A DNA stretch of 64,000 bases from contig CM076944.1 in the NCBI GenBank assembly GCA_039566865.1, forward strand, positions 9,012,501 to 9,076,500. The letters are read 5' to 3'. Positions 22,801 through 31,904 of the stretch are shown piece after piece; position 1 is the first letter of the stretch; each line of letters begins with the position of its first letter. A program made the translations under genes and the position numbers. The notes below the pieces were generated by a model. The model saw only the letters and a list, made by a program, of their open reading frames with translations. It made no database searches and had not been told where the DNA came from. The stretch is from Aurelia coerulea. Its lineage: Eukaryota; Cnidaria; Scyphozoa; Semaeostomeae; Ulmaridae.

Positions 22801-25800
22801 AGAAAAAGTCTTGAAAATACTTCAGCCTTTCTGCTATCAAATAAAATTCGATTCATTCAGATCCAGGCTGTAATCTACAATACGTTGTTATAATATATTT
22901 TGTCCAGGATTGTAGGTGCAACATAAGGCTCAAATCTTTAAAAGGTCGGCGTAAAATTCTATTACAGTTTTCTTTGAATCAAATGGCTTGGAAGGAGGGT
23001 TTTTGCTGTAAATCTGCCGTGGAAATTCATTGATATCTTGATTTGTTTCAAAATGGCTGCATTTATGAAATTTGAGGCTATGACGTCATCAAATTTCTAT
23101 ATCCTAAACAAAAAATGCTACAGATTTCTTGTTGGTACCATGTTGTAGACCTTCATAAACTATGGTTTGCTTGAAGTTTATATCATTTTTCCTCAATTGG
23201 TTTAGGATTTACGATGATTTAAATTTTTTCAAAATTTTCCATGAATTTTTTCAAAAATAATCAACTTGTCGCCATTTTGAAAAAAATCAAGATATCAAGA
23301 AATTTCCACGGCAGATTTACAGCAAAGTACCATAAGTTCCTTTCAAGCCTTTCAATTCAAAGAAAAATGTCATAGAATTTTACACCCACCTTTTTCAATA
23401 TTTGAAAGATTTGAGCTCTATGCTATCTAGGTGCTACCATTTCTTAAACACTGAACAGTTTTGGCGTAACCGGTACTGGAACGGCAAACATAGCATAGCT
23501 ATGGAAAGATATTTCACATACTCATGGTGGTCAAAATTATTTCCTTGACGAATGTAAGTCCTGAACACAAGAGGCGAAATTTTGCAATTCGATATGACTC
23601 TTCAACAAGTACTCCAGAAAGGTAAAATGACACAATATGAAAACTGAATTAAAGATATTGGAACAAGAATACAGTAAAAACCCGCGTATAAAAACCTACA
23701 ATTTTGCAAGTCAGCCTAACTAGGTTCTTATGTTTTGGGTATTTAGTGGGAAATGAGGCTGTTCAAGTTCTTAAATTGGTTCTTATTTTATTCATGGCTT
23801 TCAGGAATTTCTTTTCTTCAGATTCAAACTTCAGGACTATTATTTACTGTCAGTTCACATTAGTTGAGTTCATGAGATATATTCCCCAACAGAAATTTGT
23901 GGAAGAATCAGAAATGTTTATATAATCCAGAGAAAATCTTTCAAAAGCTTCTCATCAGGTAATATAAACATTTTTATTCTTCCACAAACTTCTGTTGTGA
24001 ATAAGACACCCCATGCTCTCTAAAAATAAGAACCTATTTCAAATTCCAGCCTGAATGGGTTCTTATATAATTGGGGTTTAATTGCAAAATTTCAGCCTGT
24101 AGGTTCTTAATCCACTAGGTTCTTATACGCGGGTTTTTACTATAACCAACCATACCTCTAGCGCTGCCTGAATATCTTCCTTGAATTTCTCATCCAAAAA
24201 CTGATTGATGATCAATTGTTTTCTGTAATCCTCAGGCTCAACATCTAGGAAAGCATTTGCAAGAGTCTTTTGGGTTTCTTTTTGCTTCTCTGAATTATTC
24301 TCTTCAGCAAACTGTGTGTAGTCCATACCAACATTTCCAGGAAGAGGAAAATGTGGATCCATTGGCCAACATGCAGCAAGTAGTTGTGGGGAATGGGTCT
24401 TTTTATCTGAAAATTAGGTTGAGAAATAACCACCCTGGTAACCAAAAGCAGTGCAGTTCTGTTTAATAAATCTGTAACAATCTTTCTTTCGAGTCTGGAA
24501 TAGATGCCCTCATCTTATTAGATAAAAAATCCACATTCGACGTCCCTCCAGTCATCATGTCTATCAAATTCAAGCTTCTTGTAATGTGAAACATGCAAAA
24601 TCATGTTTCTAGAAAAGTGACTTACTGTAAAAGCTCTATTAAGCCTCCCTCTCTATCAAGCCCTCTCTCTTATAAGCCCCTCCCCTCTGAGGCCAAAATT
24701 TTAAACAAGCCCCCTCTCTATTAAACTCCCCCCCCCCACTTACAGCAAATTTCAGAGGTTACCAAAGATTTTCCATTTATTGAGCTAAATCAGTTTGCAT
24801 GTTAATTTTGATATAGTTCGAGATAAACTGTGTCGAATTTATGTATTTGACTCGTAAAATTGTATATTGAATCCGGAAAACATGGTGTAAAAGAACCAAA
24901 AAGCTATCATTCATATCCTTGTCATCCGATTTTGTGAATAAGCCCCCCTCCCTAATAAGCCCCATCTCTTTTAAGCACCCCTCTGGAGGGTATGAAATTA
25001 AATAAGCCCGAGGGGGGGGGCTCAATAGAGATTTTACGATATTGAACTTTTATGTTTCCTTTCTAATAGTTTTTTTATAAATCTTAAACTGTTTTGATAG
25101 TTTTTACAGTCAAATCAAATCAAATCAAATCAAATCAAATCAAATCAAATCAAATCAAATCAAATCAAATCAAATCAAATCAAATCAAATCATAATCAAA
25201 TCAATCAAATCAAATCAAATCAAATCAATCAAATCAAATCAAATCAATCAAATCAAATCAAATCAAATCAAATCAAATCAAATCAAATCAAATCATAATC
25301 ATTATTTAAAGTTGGTGTGACAATAGTTGTAGAAAACTAATTAATACCAACTATTTACAATATAATTTACAAAGATGTCTAAGAATTAATATTTACAAGC
25401 TACATGACATAATGGACAGGCTACTTACAAATTTTACAATAATTAATACCAACTATTTACAATATAATTTACAAAGATGTCTAAGAATTAATATTTACAA
25501 GCTACATGACATAATGGACAGGCTACTTACAAATTTTACAATTACACTGTTCACCCGTCCAGGTTTTGATCTTTCTTTTAAAGCTTGCAACTGATGGTAG
25601 CTCCTTTATCTCATCGTTTAGATTATTCCACAATAAGCTTCCTCGGAATGAGAGCGACTCCGTGCCAAATTTTATTGTCCTTGTAATCGGTAATTTACAC
25701 AGATGCTTAGTTCTGAGATCGTATTGAATCTCTTTCCTTTCATGAAGGTGCCAGATGTATGCTGGATTTAGATGGTTCATTGACTTATAGATTTCTAGCA

Positions 25801-27204
25801 TCAATTTTTGTAGATTGTTTATGTGGATCGTTACCGTGTCACTTTTCTCCAAAACTTTTGTCACGTTTTGCGATTCAATCGATGGAACTGTGCAGAAACT
25901 CCTGCATGGAATTTTGCAATGCAAACTTGCCATGAAAATCGCTTCAGTTTTTCCATTCAAAGATGTCTAGCTTGAGACAGACTTTTGATTTTTGACATAA
26001 CCACGGAGTAGCCGTATGGACTTTTGCTCTCTGTGGTATCATCCATAGTTAAGTAGTTTGTAAGTGGCGTTTAATTGTATCTGGTATTGCAAATTTTTAA
26101 ATCAAATACATACAGTATAAATATAAAGAATTCTGTCCACCCCAATCCATGTTACGATATGGGCAAGAGTGCCCGGGGGGGGGATAACTCGAGTCTTGGG
26201 ATGACGCGGTTGTGCCAGCCAACTTTTTAGGGGAAGACCCATAGTTAAGGATTTTTGGACGATTTTCATACCCATTCTAAAAAAAATCTTCGGGGAAAAG
26301 ACTGCTGAACTTCCCAGAAATCCAGTTGCATTTCACTTTAAAGGTACAATTATGAACTAGATAAAGCTACAACCAACCAAGTTTCAGAACTAAAACGAAA
26401 AATATCCAACAATAAAAATAAAAGAGACTTTGTCACAACGTCTTTGTTACAATTCAAAAAGTTATCAATTTCTAGCGCAAGAGTTACATTTTGAGACCCA
26501 TATTTAGGGATTTTCGAGGTTCAAAACTCATCCTTATGGGCTGCACATACCTGTTGCTCTATATGTGGAAAATAAATTCGCTGGGTGCAAATGTTCACCT
26601 TGTGCATCTATTTCAGACCTTAAAACTATCCTCACATTGCTTGAAACATTATCTTAGGAGATACTTTTTTGAAAGTATCTAGTATCTTTTAATAAGATAC
26701 TGTACTTCTTTTTGAGTATCTCACGATAAGATACTCAATTTTCCCACCACCAGTACCTCGTAATAAGATATTTCTCAGAGTATCTTGCCCATCTCTGAAT
26801 ACCTTGATATAGATTAAAGAGCTTTATGAACAATGAATTATCTTTCAATTTGAATGAATTTACTGTATATAACTTTAGACTGAACTCACTGTTTTGCTTT
26901 CAGAAGTTTGGAGATGCATCACGTTGCATAAATAAAAAATGTGGAAGACAGAAGAAGTCATTCAACAAAGAACAAGAAGACCAGAATGGCAGAAAAACAA
27001 ACGCAAATGATAACAAAACAAATCAAGTAAACAAATGAGAAAGTTACACACAAACATAATTATTTACTTACCATTTTGATTTTGGTACTGTGAAACTGCT
27101 GTCGAAAGTGATGCCGCTGCAACCCTTGTTTCACCTCGTAGATAGGAAAGAGCTGCCTTCATGCTTGGAAAATAAGCAAGCCTTCTTGCTGGTCTCTCAA
27201 GCAA
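16694..27204 (-). CDS. MMADHC: MMADHC / CblD cobalamin trafficking protein, spliced gene (5 coding exons seen)
   Basis: Product: homologue of methylmalonic aciduria and homocystinuria type D protein, which directs processed cobalamin to mitochondrial methylmalonyl-CoA mutase or cytosolic methionine synthase. I joined exons 27204-27072, 24406-24156, 19973-19758, 18351-18265 and 16897-16694; phases (1,0,0,0) and GT-AG signals agree at all four junctions. They give 296 residues, close to the human length, lacking only the first few codons. Diagnostic blocks: [26 protein letters not shown] and [11 protein letters not shown]; in the human protein the first Cys of the GCC is the cobalamin-coordinating Cys261. 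The N-terminal part is basic and Ala/Ser rich, as in a mitochondrial presequence. [13 protein letters not shown] stretch sits where the human internal start Met62 lies. Introns hold a LINE fragment and several MITEs. The first exon was not found. Confidence 0.93.
17249..17291. repeat. (CAA)n-rich microsatellite
   Basis: caacaacaacaacaaaagca then acaacaacaagaacaac, imperfect. Confidence 0.75.
17313..17755. mobile_element. Probable MITE with ATGGACTTTCACAT ends
   Basis: atggactttcacataaaaaa at 17313 and caatgtgaaagtccat ending 17755 are inverted, followed on the inside by agtgggacgaaaat and its inverse. In the last MMADHC intron. Confidence 0.65.
18265..18351 (-). CDS. MMADHC: MMADHC coding exon D
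   Basis: 87 nt (29 codons), phase 0 on both sides; the acceptor ctatag ends at 18352 and the donor gtaag begins at 18264. It encodes [19 protein letters not shown] and IDPSSGQA, nearly identical to the human [16 protein letters not shown] motif. It is too short to be an obvious reading frame and was found by motif and splice signals. Confidence 0.94.
18566..19709. mobile_element. MITE, CCGGGTGAGTC family, degraded copy with nested foldback
   Basis: Body similarity begins near 18566 (gcaatgacttgtgcgtgctt) and a diverged right tip (ttattaactcaccgggta) lies at 19691-19709, after the foldback at 19059-19662. Confidence 0.6.
19059..19662. mobile_element. Long-arm foldback element, CCGGGTGTC family
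   Basis: CCGGGTGTCTC near 19059 and GGGACACCCGG ending 19662 are inverted; the arms pair for about 270 bp (for example aacaaacgaggtacctatgt). Flanked by TAGTA-like sequence on both sides. Nested in a degraded MITE in an MMADHC intron. Confidence 0.82.
19758..19973 (-). CDS. MMADHC: MMADHC coding exon C
   Basis: 216 nt, phase 0 at both ends; the acceptor tttacag ends at 19974 and the donor gtaagt begins at 19757. It encodes [20 protein letters not shown] followed by [17 protein letters not shown], matching the human [20 protein letters not shown] and LTVTQKTKNDMTVW blocks. This is the start of the nitroreductase-like fold of CblD, which lacks flavin. Confidence 0.93.
20093..20721. mobile_element. 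MITE, CCGGGTGAGTC family, copy 2
   Basis: Well preserved: TA at 20091-20092 and 20722-20723, tips CCGGGTGAGTCAGAAAAAAG and the inverse. Lies about 120 nt upstream of MMADHC exon C in the gene direction. Confidence 0.9.
20868..21285. mobile_element. Foldback MITE, GGGTGCGCC family, truncated copy
   Basis: The right half and tip (ttttggcgcacccgg then TA at 21286) match the other copies; the left tip is missing. Lies in an MMADHC intron. Confidence 0.75.
21377..22400 (-). mobile_element. 5'-truncated CR1/L2-like LINE fragment
   Basis: Minus-strand RT C-terminal region: [20 protein letters not shown] and [20 protein letters not shown], followed after frameshifts by [20 protein letters not shown]. 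The 3' UTR ends near 21377 with a GAACT-like tail. The 5' break is near a run of C at 22400. Lies in MMADHC intron 3-2 (19974-24155). Confidence 0.8.
22453..23088. other. Intronic sequence, weak repeat similarity
   Basis: cttctcacaccgaacaatac near 22527 resembles a block of the element at 44428-45164. Nothing else was identified. Confidence 0.35.
23089..23415. repeat. Dispersed repeat of about 310 bp, copy 2
   Basis: Second copy of the repeat at 1-310, in an MMADHC intron just before the CAGT MITE. Slightly longer, with indels. Confidence 0.8.
23673..24142. mobile_element. MITE, CAGTAAAAACCCGCG ends, beside an MMADHC splice donor
   Basis: TA-flanked (23671-23672, 24143-24144). CAGTAAAAACCCGCGTATAA and its inverse form the ends; CAGT plus TA indicates Tc1/mariner mobilisation. 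The right end is 11 nt inside the intron from the exon B donor. Confidence 0.85.
24156..24406 (-). CDS. MMADHC: MMADHC coding exon B
   Basis: 251 nt; the acceptor cctaattttcag ends at 24407 and the donor gtatgg begins at 24155. It starts with two bases completing a split codon and ends in phase 0. It encodes the linker with [17 protein letters not shown], matching the human LPGNIGFDC region, then an acidic and Gln-rich helix region ending DIQAALE. The Met before DPHF is the likely counterpart of the internal initiation site known for human MMADHC. A TA-flanked MITE starts only 11 nt inside the downstream intron. Confidence 0.9.
24625..25039. mobile_element. MITE, GTAAAAGCTCTATTAAG ends, copy 2
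   Basis: The ends ctgtaaaagctctattaag and ctcaatagagattttac are inverted, TA outside. Longer than copy 1 because of extra C/T-rich aagcccccctc repeats near both ends. In an MMADHC intron. Confidence 0.82.
25111..25297. repeat. (CAAAT)n array forming the 3' tail of a LINE
   Basis: About 187 bp of CAAAT pentamers with a few CAAT and CATAAT interruptions, immediately 3' of the minus-strand LINE fragment at 25291-25960. The large LINE has a shorter ATCAAA-like tail at the same place, so this is an expanded LINE tail. Confidence 0.9.
25291..25960 (-). mobile_element. 5'-truncated CR1-like LINE fragment, same family as 9400-14510
   Basis: Encodes [39 protein letters not shown] and [10 protein letters not shown] at the RT C-terminus, close to the corresponding part of the large LINE. 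The 3' UTR contains a 102-bp tandem duplication (25339-25440 and 25441-25540) and leads into the CAAAT array. It lies in an MMADHC intron. Confidence 0.85.
25339..25540. repeat. 102-bp direct tandem duplication
   Basis: Two nearly identical copies starting AATTAATACCAACTATTTAC at 25339 and 25441, within the LINE 3' UTR. The single copy in the large LINE (near 9460-9510) indicates a local duplication. Confidence 0.9.
26680..26798. repeat. GATACTT-rich TIR remnant
   Basis: Repeated agtatct/agatact blocks pair with each other; ttgcccatctctga at the right end is a CAGAGATGGGCAA-type tip known from hAT MITEs in animals. No target duplication was identified. Confidence 0.45.
27072..27204 (-). CDS. 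MMADHC: MMADHC coding exon A (N-terminal, targeting region)
   Basis: 133 nt encoding 44 residues plus one base. The acceptor is gttttag at 27205 and the donor gtaagt at 27071. A stop lies in frame immediately upstream within the acceptor, so either a short 5' exon supplies the start or translation begins at the in-frame ATG of [11 protein letters not shown]. The peptide is Arg/Ala/Ser rich with no acidic cluster, fitting a mitochondrial leader. It aligns in style with the human LCNRARLVSYLP region, which favours a few missing upstream codons. Confidence 0.85.
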
Positions 27205-27275
27205 CTAAAACAAAATTTTCATCAATTTTGATGGGTCTGGTCAACGGTATATAATATTTTTAAACAGTCTGTTTC

Positions 27276-27385
27276 TACTGGGTGAGTCGAAAAAAAAAGA
27301 ATCCCCGGTTGTAAAGCCATTGCTCCCTGAACATCAAAGCAACAATATTGAAAACTGTCTTTAACTAGCAACAATTTGACATTCC
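27276..27385. mobile_element. MITE, CCGGGTGAGTC family, one end only
   Basis: tgggtgagtcgaaaaaaaaa followed by gaatccccggttgtaaagcc, then similarity fades. No partner end nearby. About 70 nt upstream of MMADHC exon A. Confidence 0.65.
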
Positions 27386-28095
27386 CTATGAAATTAGAAG
27401 GTGCAACCATGGGAGCATTGAAAAATTGGAGACTCTTAAAAACAAGAGCATTGAAAAATCTGAAACTCTTAAAACAAAACTACCATATTCTACTGTAGCT
27501 GAGCAATGGTCCTGCATATTGTTACAGTATGTTTACTGTAGTTGACAAGTAGAGGTAATTTATAAACAGGACAAATAAATGCCTGCACATGCTACTGTTC
27601 ATCTAGCTTTAAACAATATCCATGCACATGCTGAAACAAGGCATGCATATGCTGCTTGAGTTTGCTATTTATCTCTGTCCATTAACTTTAATGCAAGTTT
27701 TCCAACCTTGGCTGTTGGCCTTTATTAAAAAAGGCAGTCTGTCCCCTATTGTTCCAACAATGGGGGCTCCTTATCATCTTATTTCAGTTCATCAAGGGGA
27801 CAGACTGCCTTTGAACCCGCAGGCAGTTTTACAATGAAGAAGTATGGATAATGATCTCAAACCATTTAAGCTAGGCTCCTACGATTGATATTGGTGATAT
27901 CTTTTTGTTTCTGCTGTATGTTAGCTTCATTTTTAGTGCTATAATTCTTTTTGCTTTAATTTTATTACCGCATTATATCATTATTGGTTTGGTAGGTATA
28001 TATATAGAAATAAGACTATTGCTGTTTTTGCACTAATAGTTAGCATCATAATAGTTTAGGTATTTAGATATTCTATTCACATTGTTCTGTTTTGA
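27386..28095. other. Upstream flank of MMADHC exon A; first exon not located
   Basis: Contains a pair of inverted blocks (aaaggcagtctgtccccta near 27731, and caaggggacagactgccttt near 27792), likely a small foldback of about 80 bp. No exon with ATG and a phase-0 donor could be identified with confidence. Confidence 0.4.
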
Positions 28096-28562
28096 GTTTC
28101 TTTCTCCTACACTCTGACCTAAAGTCTGCTAAAAACGTTAACAGTTTCAAACATATGATGAAGGACAATTTCTTTAAAGACCTCCAAAATCAAGAAAACA
28201 GTCCCTATATATATTATTAAATTTCTAAAAACGGCAAAAATAACAGGCCCAACAGGCTGTTTAACTTTCTTAAGAATGTGCCACTACTTTCTACTTTCAA
28301 CACAAAATATTTTGGTCTCTTTTTCATGAAAACTTTTCTTTTCTATAATACCCCTGGAGAGACCATATGGAAACAAGGTTGTGCTGACCTTTTAATGCTA
28401 TCCCTGCCATTTTAAACTAGGGGTGTTTTTATACTAGATCTTAGTTTTTATTATATTATACACAAGTAAATAGCCTTCTTCCCCTTCGTAAATTTTCTTC
28501 ATATTACATTTAATTTTTTTAGTTTGTATGGCAAAATTTTACATACATATATACATACATTT
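28096..28562 (+). mobile_element. LINE 3'-end fragment (plus strand)
   Basis: About 460 bp closely matching, in inverted orientation, the 3' UTR of the LINE at 51037-53215 (for example acctaaagtctgctaaaaac and gcccaacaggctgtt). Ends in an ACATACAT-type tail. No coding part remains. It abuts the Tc1-like left end. Confidence 0.85.
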
Positions 28563-28876
28563 GTTGTAACCGCCCCAAACTCGGTAAGCTTTGCTTCTCT
28601 GGGGTGTATGAAAGAGTATGTACAGTACACGCAATAAGTAACTTAACGTGTGTTAGTTTCATACGATTTCGAAAGATTTCGTGTGATTTCGAGTGATTTC
28701 GTACGACATTCACATGTGCGAAAATCGCTTGCAAAACAGACAGCATGTCGAATTCGAATTCGTCTACGAAAAATTTAAGCTTTTGTGAAACGATTCTATC
28801 GAAAACGATTCGTTTGCGAAAACCGTTAATGCATGGGCAACAAAAGGGGCATTAGCTTTGCGATTTCGTACAACAT

Positions 28877-29206
28877 CGCTGTCGAAAAGGGGCTCCATCG
28901 TCAAAATGTAAACAAAACGATGATTTTTGCAGTTTTTTGAAAGGTGATATCACACAGGATTTTCGTATTTTTTTCAAAATGAAAGTTGCTGTTTGGGCAT
29001 TAATCATTGTACTTCACTGAGGAACAAACCACACATTCATATCTTCTACGATTGCTCGGATATAAGTGGACTTTTAACGGTCGCTTTTTGGTGGCTTCGG
29101 TAAAGCCACCAAACAAACTGCAGAGAACAATGGATGGACAATGGATAATCTGCGACACGTGCGAGTTTACGGATTTGTTTACAGTTTGACGACGGAGCCC
29201 CTTTAA
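28877..29206. mobile_element. Nested ~330-bp MITE in the left Tc1-like arm
   Basis: AAAGGGGCTCC near 28877 and GGAGCCCCTTT near 29205 are inverted, with homology extending about 30 bp to TGTAAACAAA. It is absent from the right arm, which shows that it is an insertion. Contains a small hairpin ggtggcttcggtaaagccacc. Confidence 0.75.
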
Positions 29207-29208
29207 CA

Positions 29209-29610
29209 AGCTGGGCAGGCTAAACTTTACGGGAGAACACTGTTAGTAAATCTGCGCCAAAGCAAGCCAGGTATTTCAATTCAAGATCTGCGTAAACGCC
29301 TTGAAGAGGAAGATGGAATCAAAATTAGCAGACAAAGCATCGCAGCGTTTCTAAAAAGGTACGACGAAACGGGCATGAGAGCAGACCGACACGGAAGAGG
29401 GAGAGTTCCCAAGCTGAAACCAGAACATTTCGATCCCATCGTTGCCAAAATCAAGGAGAACAATGAATTAATTCCTTTCATGATCACAACTGAAAACGTC
29501 GTCCTTTACTTTGTAGAAAAGCAGCAGAAAATAAACTACCAACGCAGGATTGGGCAAGATGTAAACTCGCCAGCGGGACCTGTGCTTTTGTCGTTGCTTG
29601 AAAAATAATT
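29209..29610 (+). pseudogene. Tc1/mariner transposase N-terminal fragment (left arm)
   Basis: Frame starting GRTLLVNLRQSKPGISIQDL, then SRQSIAAFLKRYDETGMRAD and GRGRVPKLKPEHFDPIV: the paired helix-turn-helix region and the GRGR-type linker of Tc1 transposases. A frameshift precedes GRTLL. After KENNELIPFM the family resemblance is lost; no DDE catalytic domain is present. Confidence 0.75.
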
Positions 29611-30432
29611 GGATACAACATAGATTTTTCCCTTCAGAATTGGTAGTAACTAGAATTCAATCGTCTTTCTCCACTTTCAAAAAGGAAACAATTGTATTGT
29701 AGAAATTGCGTAGATGTAGCGATGTCTGTAAAGCTGTAGTAACTATGGAATCAGAGATATGCAGCGCGAGTAATCTCGATATAATCCAAATCGTTGTTTT
29801 CCTCTTGCTGCCAATAAAGTGGCAAAGCAAATCGCTCCTTGTTGGAGTATCCGCGCACCCATGTAGTTCTATCTGTTGTTTGTTTATGATCTGCTTTTTA
29901 TCCGTTGTAAAGTCAACACTAGGAACGATGCAGCAGAGAATACAAAAGGACAAATTAGAGCAATCACTTTTCATGCGAAGAGAACAAATCTTTTGCCATC
30001 ATCAACTTCATCCTGATTGGCTAATTTTGCAGCGTAACCAGGTAACCATGATGAAAGTATAGTTTGATAAAATCACGTTTCATGAAATCACGAGATGTTT
30101 CTTAGAGCACCAGTTGATTCAGTCGAGAGTGAAGAATGTGATCGAATGATCTTGTTAAAATGAAGTACAATCGTTCTTCATTTGCAAAAAGGGATTCCAA
30201 TCGTAATCTTGAGAGAAGGCAGAGCATCTGGCTATTAGCCCATTAGAAATATATTTTGCCGACGATGTCTGGTCTATCAAGTACTGCGAAGGGCCGTCTT
30301 TATAAACATGTGAAATATCAAGCGATTAGATATGACATTGATCGTGAATTACCATTGACCTCCTGCCTTATATAACACAACGTATACCACCTAAACAGCA
30401 AAAATTCACAATGCAACAAAATAAAGAGCTTT
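29611..30432. other. No feature recognised between transposase fragment and BEN gene
   Basis: No homologous domain; open frames at 29657-30062 on both strands are unrecognised and probably spurious. It forms the 3' flank of the BEN gene. Confidence 0.4.
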
Positions 30433-30815
30433 TCAAGAATCGTTTTTCTTTGTTTTCAATTTGGTTTTACCGTCTGAGATGGCTTGGTTGATGCACTTTA
30501 CACATTCGTCCCATTGTTTTGCATCATAAGTTCCCCTCTGCGGCCACATTGTCAGACATGTTTTTTTCACCCAGTCCATTACACTGGGGTCAAGTCGTTC
30601 TTTTTGCACACTGCAGCTTCTTGTGCCCCTAACGTTGCAGTTTTCAAGCTCATTGAAGTGAAAGATTTCGAACACCAGCTGCTTTGCGAAGTTGCCTTGC
30701 GATCTACTTTTTTGTCGAATTTCTTGTAAATGGAAAGCCGTATTTGTCACTTTCTTTACCCTTTCTGGTGTCTGACTTTCAAAGAATTGTTGCAAAGGAG
30801 CAAAACTTATTCTTT
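30433..30815 (-). CDS. BEN-domain gene, terminal exon
   Basis: 383 nt; the acceptor is preceded by a long pyrimidine tract (ctgccttcttcccttcctgg) and ends in tattcag at 30816. It starts with two bases that complete a codon from the previous exon, giving IQRISFAPLQQFFES, and runs to TGA at 30433 after a Lys-rich tail. It contains the whole recognisable BEN domain. Confidence 0.68.
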
Positions 30816-31904
30816 CTGAATACGCACCCAGGAAGGGAAGAAGGCAGGGGGTTGGTATCATATGGCATCTCGACATGAGGGGGAATTACTTGTTTACTTG
30901 TGAAGCCTTGGGTGAGGTTTCGCGGCGTCATGACTGAGGTCGGAACTGCTTCTTCTGGCGAAGGCCTGGAGAAATCTTACTGGCTTCCCGTGTTTGCCTG
31001 TGTGTCATGAATTGATGCAGGGCCATCTGAAGGTGAGCTTGGTACCAGATACCTTGCCAGAGGAGTAATCGTATCAAATGCATCTTCGGTAAACCCTTCG
31101 TTTTTTTCATTGCCTGGTTCCTCAATGGGGAAGGTAACTACACTAATATCTGTCTGTGCCTTTGCATTCTCTGCTTCCTTGATCAACTTTTCTTATACGG
31201 ATGACTTTCTTTCTCGAGTTGTTAATGGCAGCTGCAAAGCCACCACCTATCTTGTGTAACTCCCCTACAACAGCAACCAGCACATCCCCTACCATGCCCC
31301 TTAAAATTTCGAAATTTTCGTTCAGCTGACTTTGCTGTGATGCTAAGTTATCAACTTTTTTAAACAGCTTTCTATTGGCCTCCCGCAATGATTTGATATC
31401 TTCTCCCAATTCAAGAGAATCAACATTTTCCCTTTCATTCGAGGTGCCATTTGGGGTATCGTCCTCAATAGAAACGGTATCAACAACATTTCCATCCTCA
31501 GTTTCACCTGATTCTTTCAAATACTCTTCATATCGATTTTGTATCGTGCTTTGCTCGTTGTCAGATAGCGTCACAAGATACTCGTTGAAATCTCGTTGGC
31601 ATTGTTCGTTTGGAACGGTATCCCCAGCCGAAACGACGTTTGACTTTATGGTGCAAATATTAATGCAAGGGTCTTTAGGTAGCTTTTCATTTGAATTCCT
31701 AGTGTCCTTATTCGCAACTAGAGAAGTTGTCTGTAGAGCCTGTGACTTGGAATTTTCACCCTTGAGTATTTTCGATGGACTTTCTCCACTGTCATTAGAA
31801 GCGGTCCATCTTTTGCCGGCTACCTTCTTGCAAGCCTCTAGGATTTTATTTTTCTGGCCAACGACACTTCTTATGTCTTCGTATCGCAGTTCTTCCTCTG
31901 TTTC
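30433..31904 (-). CDS. BEN-domain protein, 5'-incomplete spliced gene (2 exons seen)
   Basis: Exon 31904-31199 (235 codons plus one base) joins exon 30815-30433 (126 residues and stop) with matching phase 1. The first part is acidic, Ser/Asn rich and then helical and coiled-coil-like (LREANRKLFKKVDNLASQQS). The second part ends in a BEN domain: FHFNELENCNVRG, ERLDPSVMDWVKKTCLTMWP and WDECVKCINQAISD. BEN domains mediate DNA binding and protein interaction in chromatin repressors. An in-frame TAG lies immediately upstream of the first exon next to a weak acceptor, so 5' exons are missing. The locus sits between long Tc1-like inverted ends. Unspliced, it would show two frameshifts and a stop, so a decayed copy is the alternative. 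Confidence 0.65.
31199..31904 (-). CDS. BEN-domain gene, acidic/coiled-coil exon
   Basis: 706 nt with one open frame. The weak acceptor gattgactag is at 31905 and the donor gtataag begins at 31198. It encodes EELRYEDIRSVVGQKNKIL, a Ser/Asn/Lys-rich linker, an acidic Asp/Glu/Thr stretch and a predicted coiled coil. The 5' limit depends on the proposed acceptor. Confidence 0.6.

Noticed and set aside
25111..25297. Regular short repeat that might suggest a CRISPR-like array
   Set aside because: Pure pentamer microsatellite at a LINE tail in a eukaryotic intron; no spacers and no cas genes.
29375..29608. A complete small transposase gene in the left Tc1-like arm
   Set aside because: Only the N-terminal helix-turn-helix part is recognisable; no DDE domain and the upstream frame is shifted.
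30850..31200. BEN gene as a frameshifted pseudogene with an in-frame stop
   Set aside because: A single intron with matching phase and good splice sites removes all breaks; kept only as an alternative.
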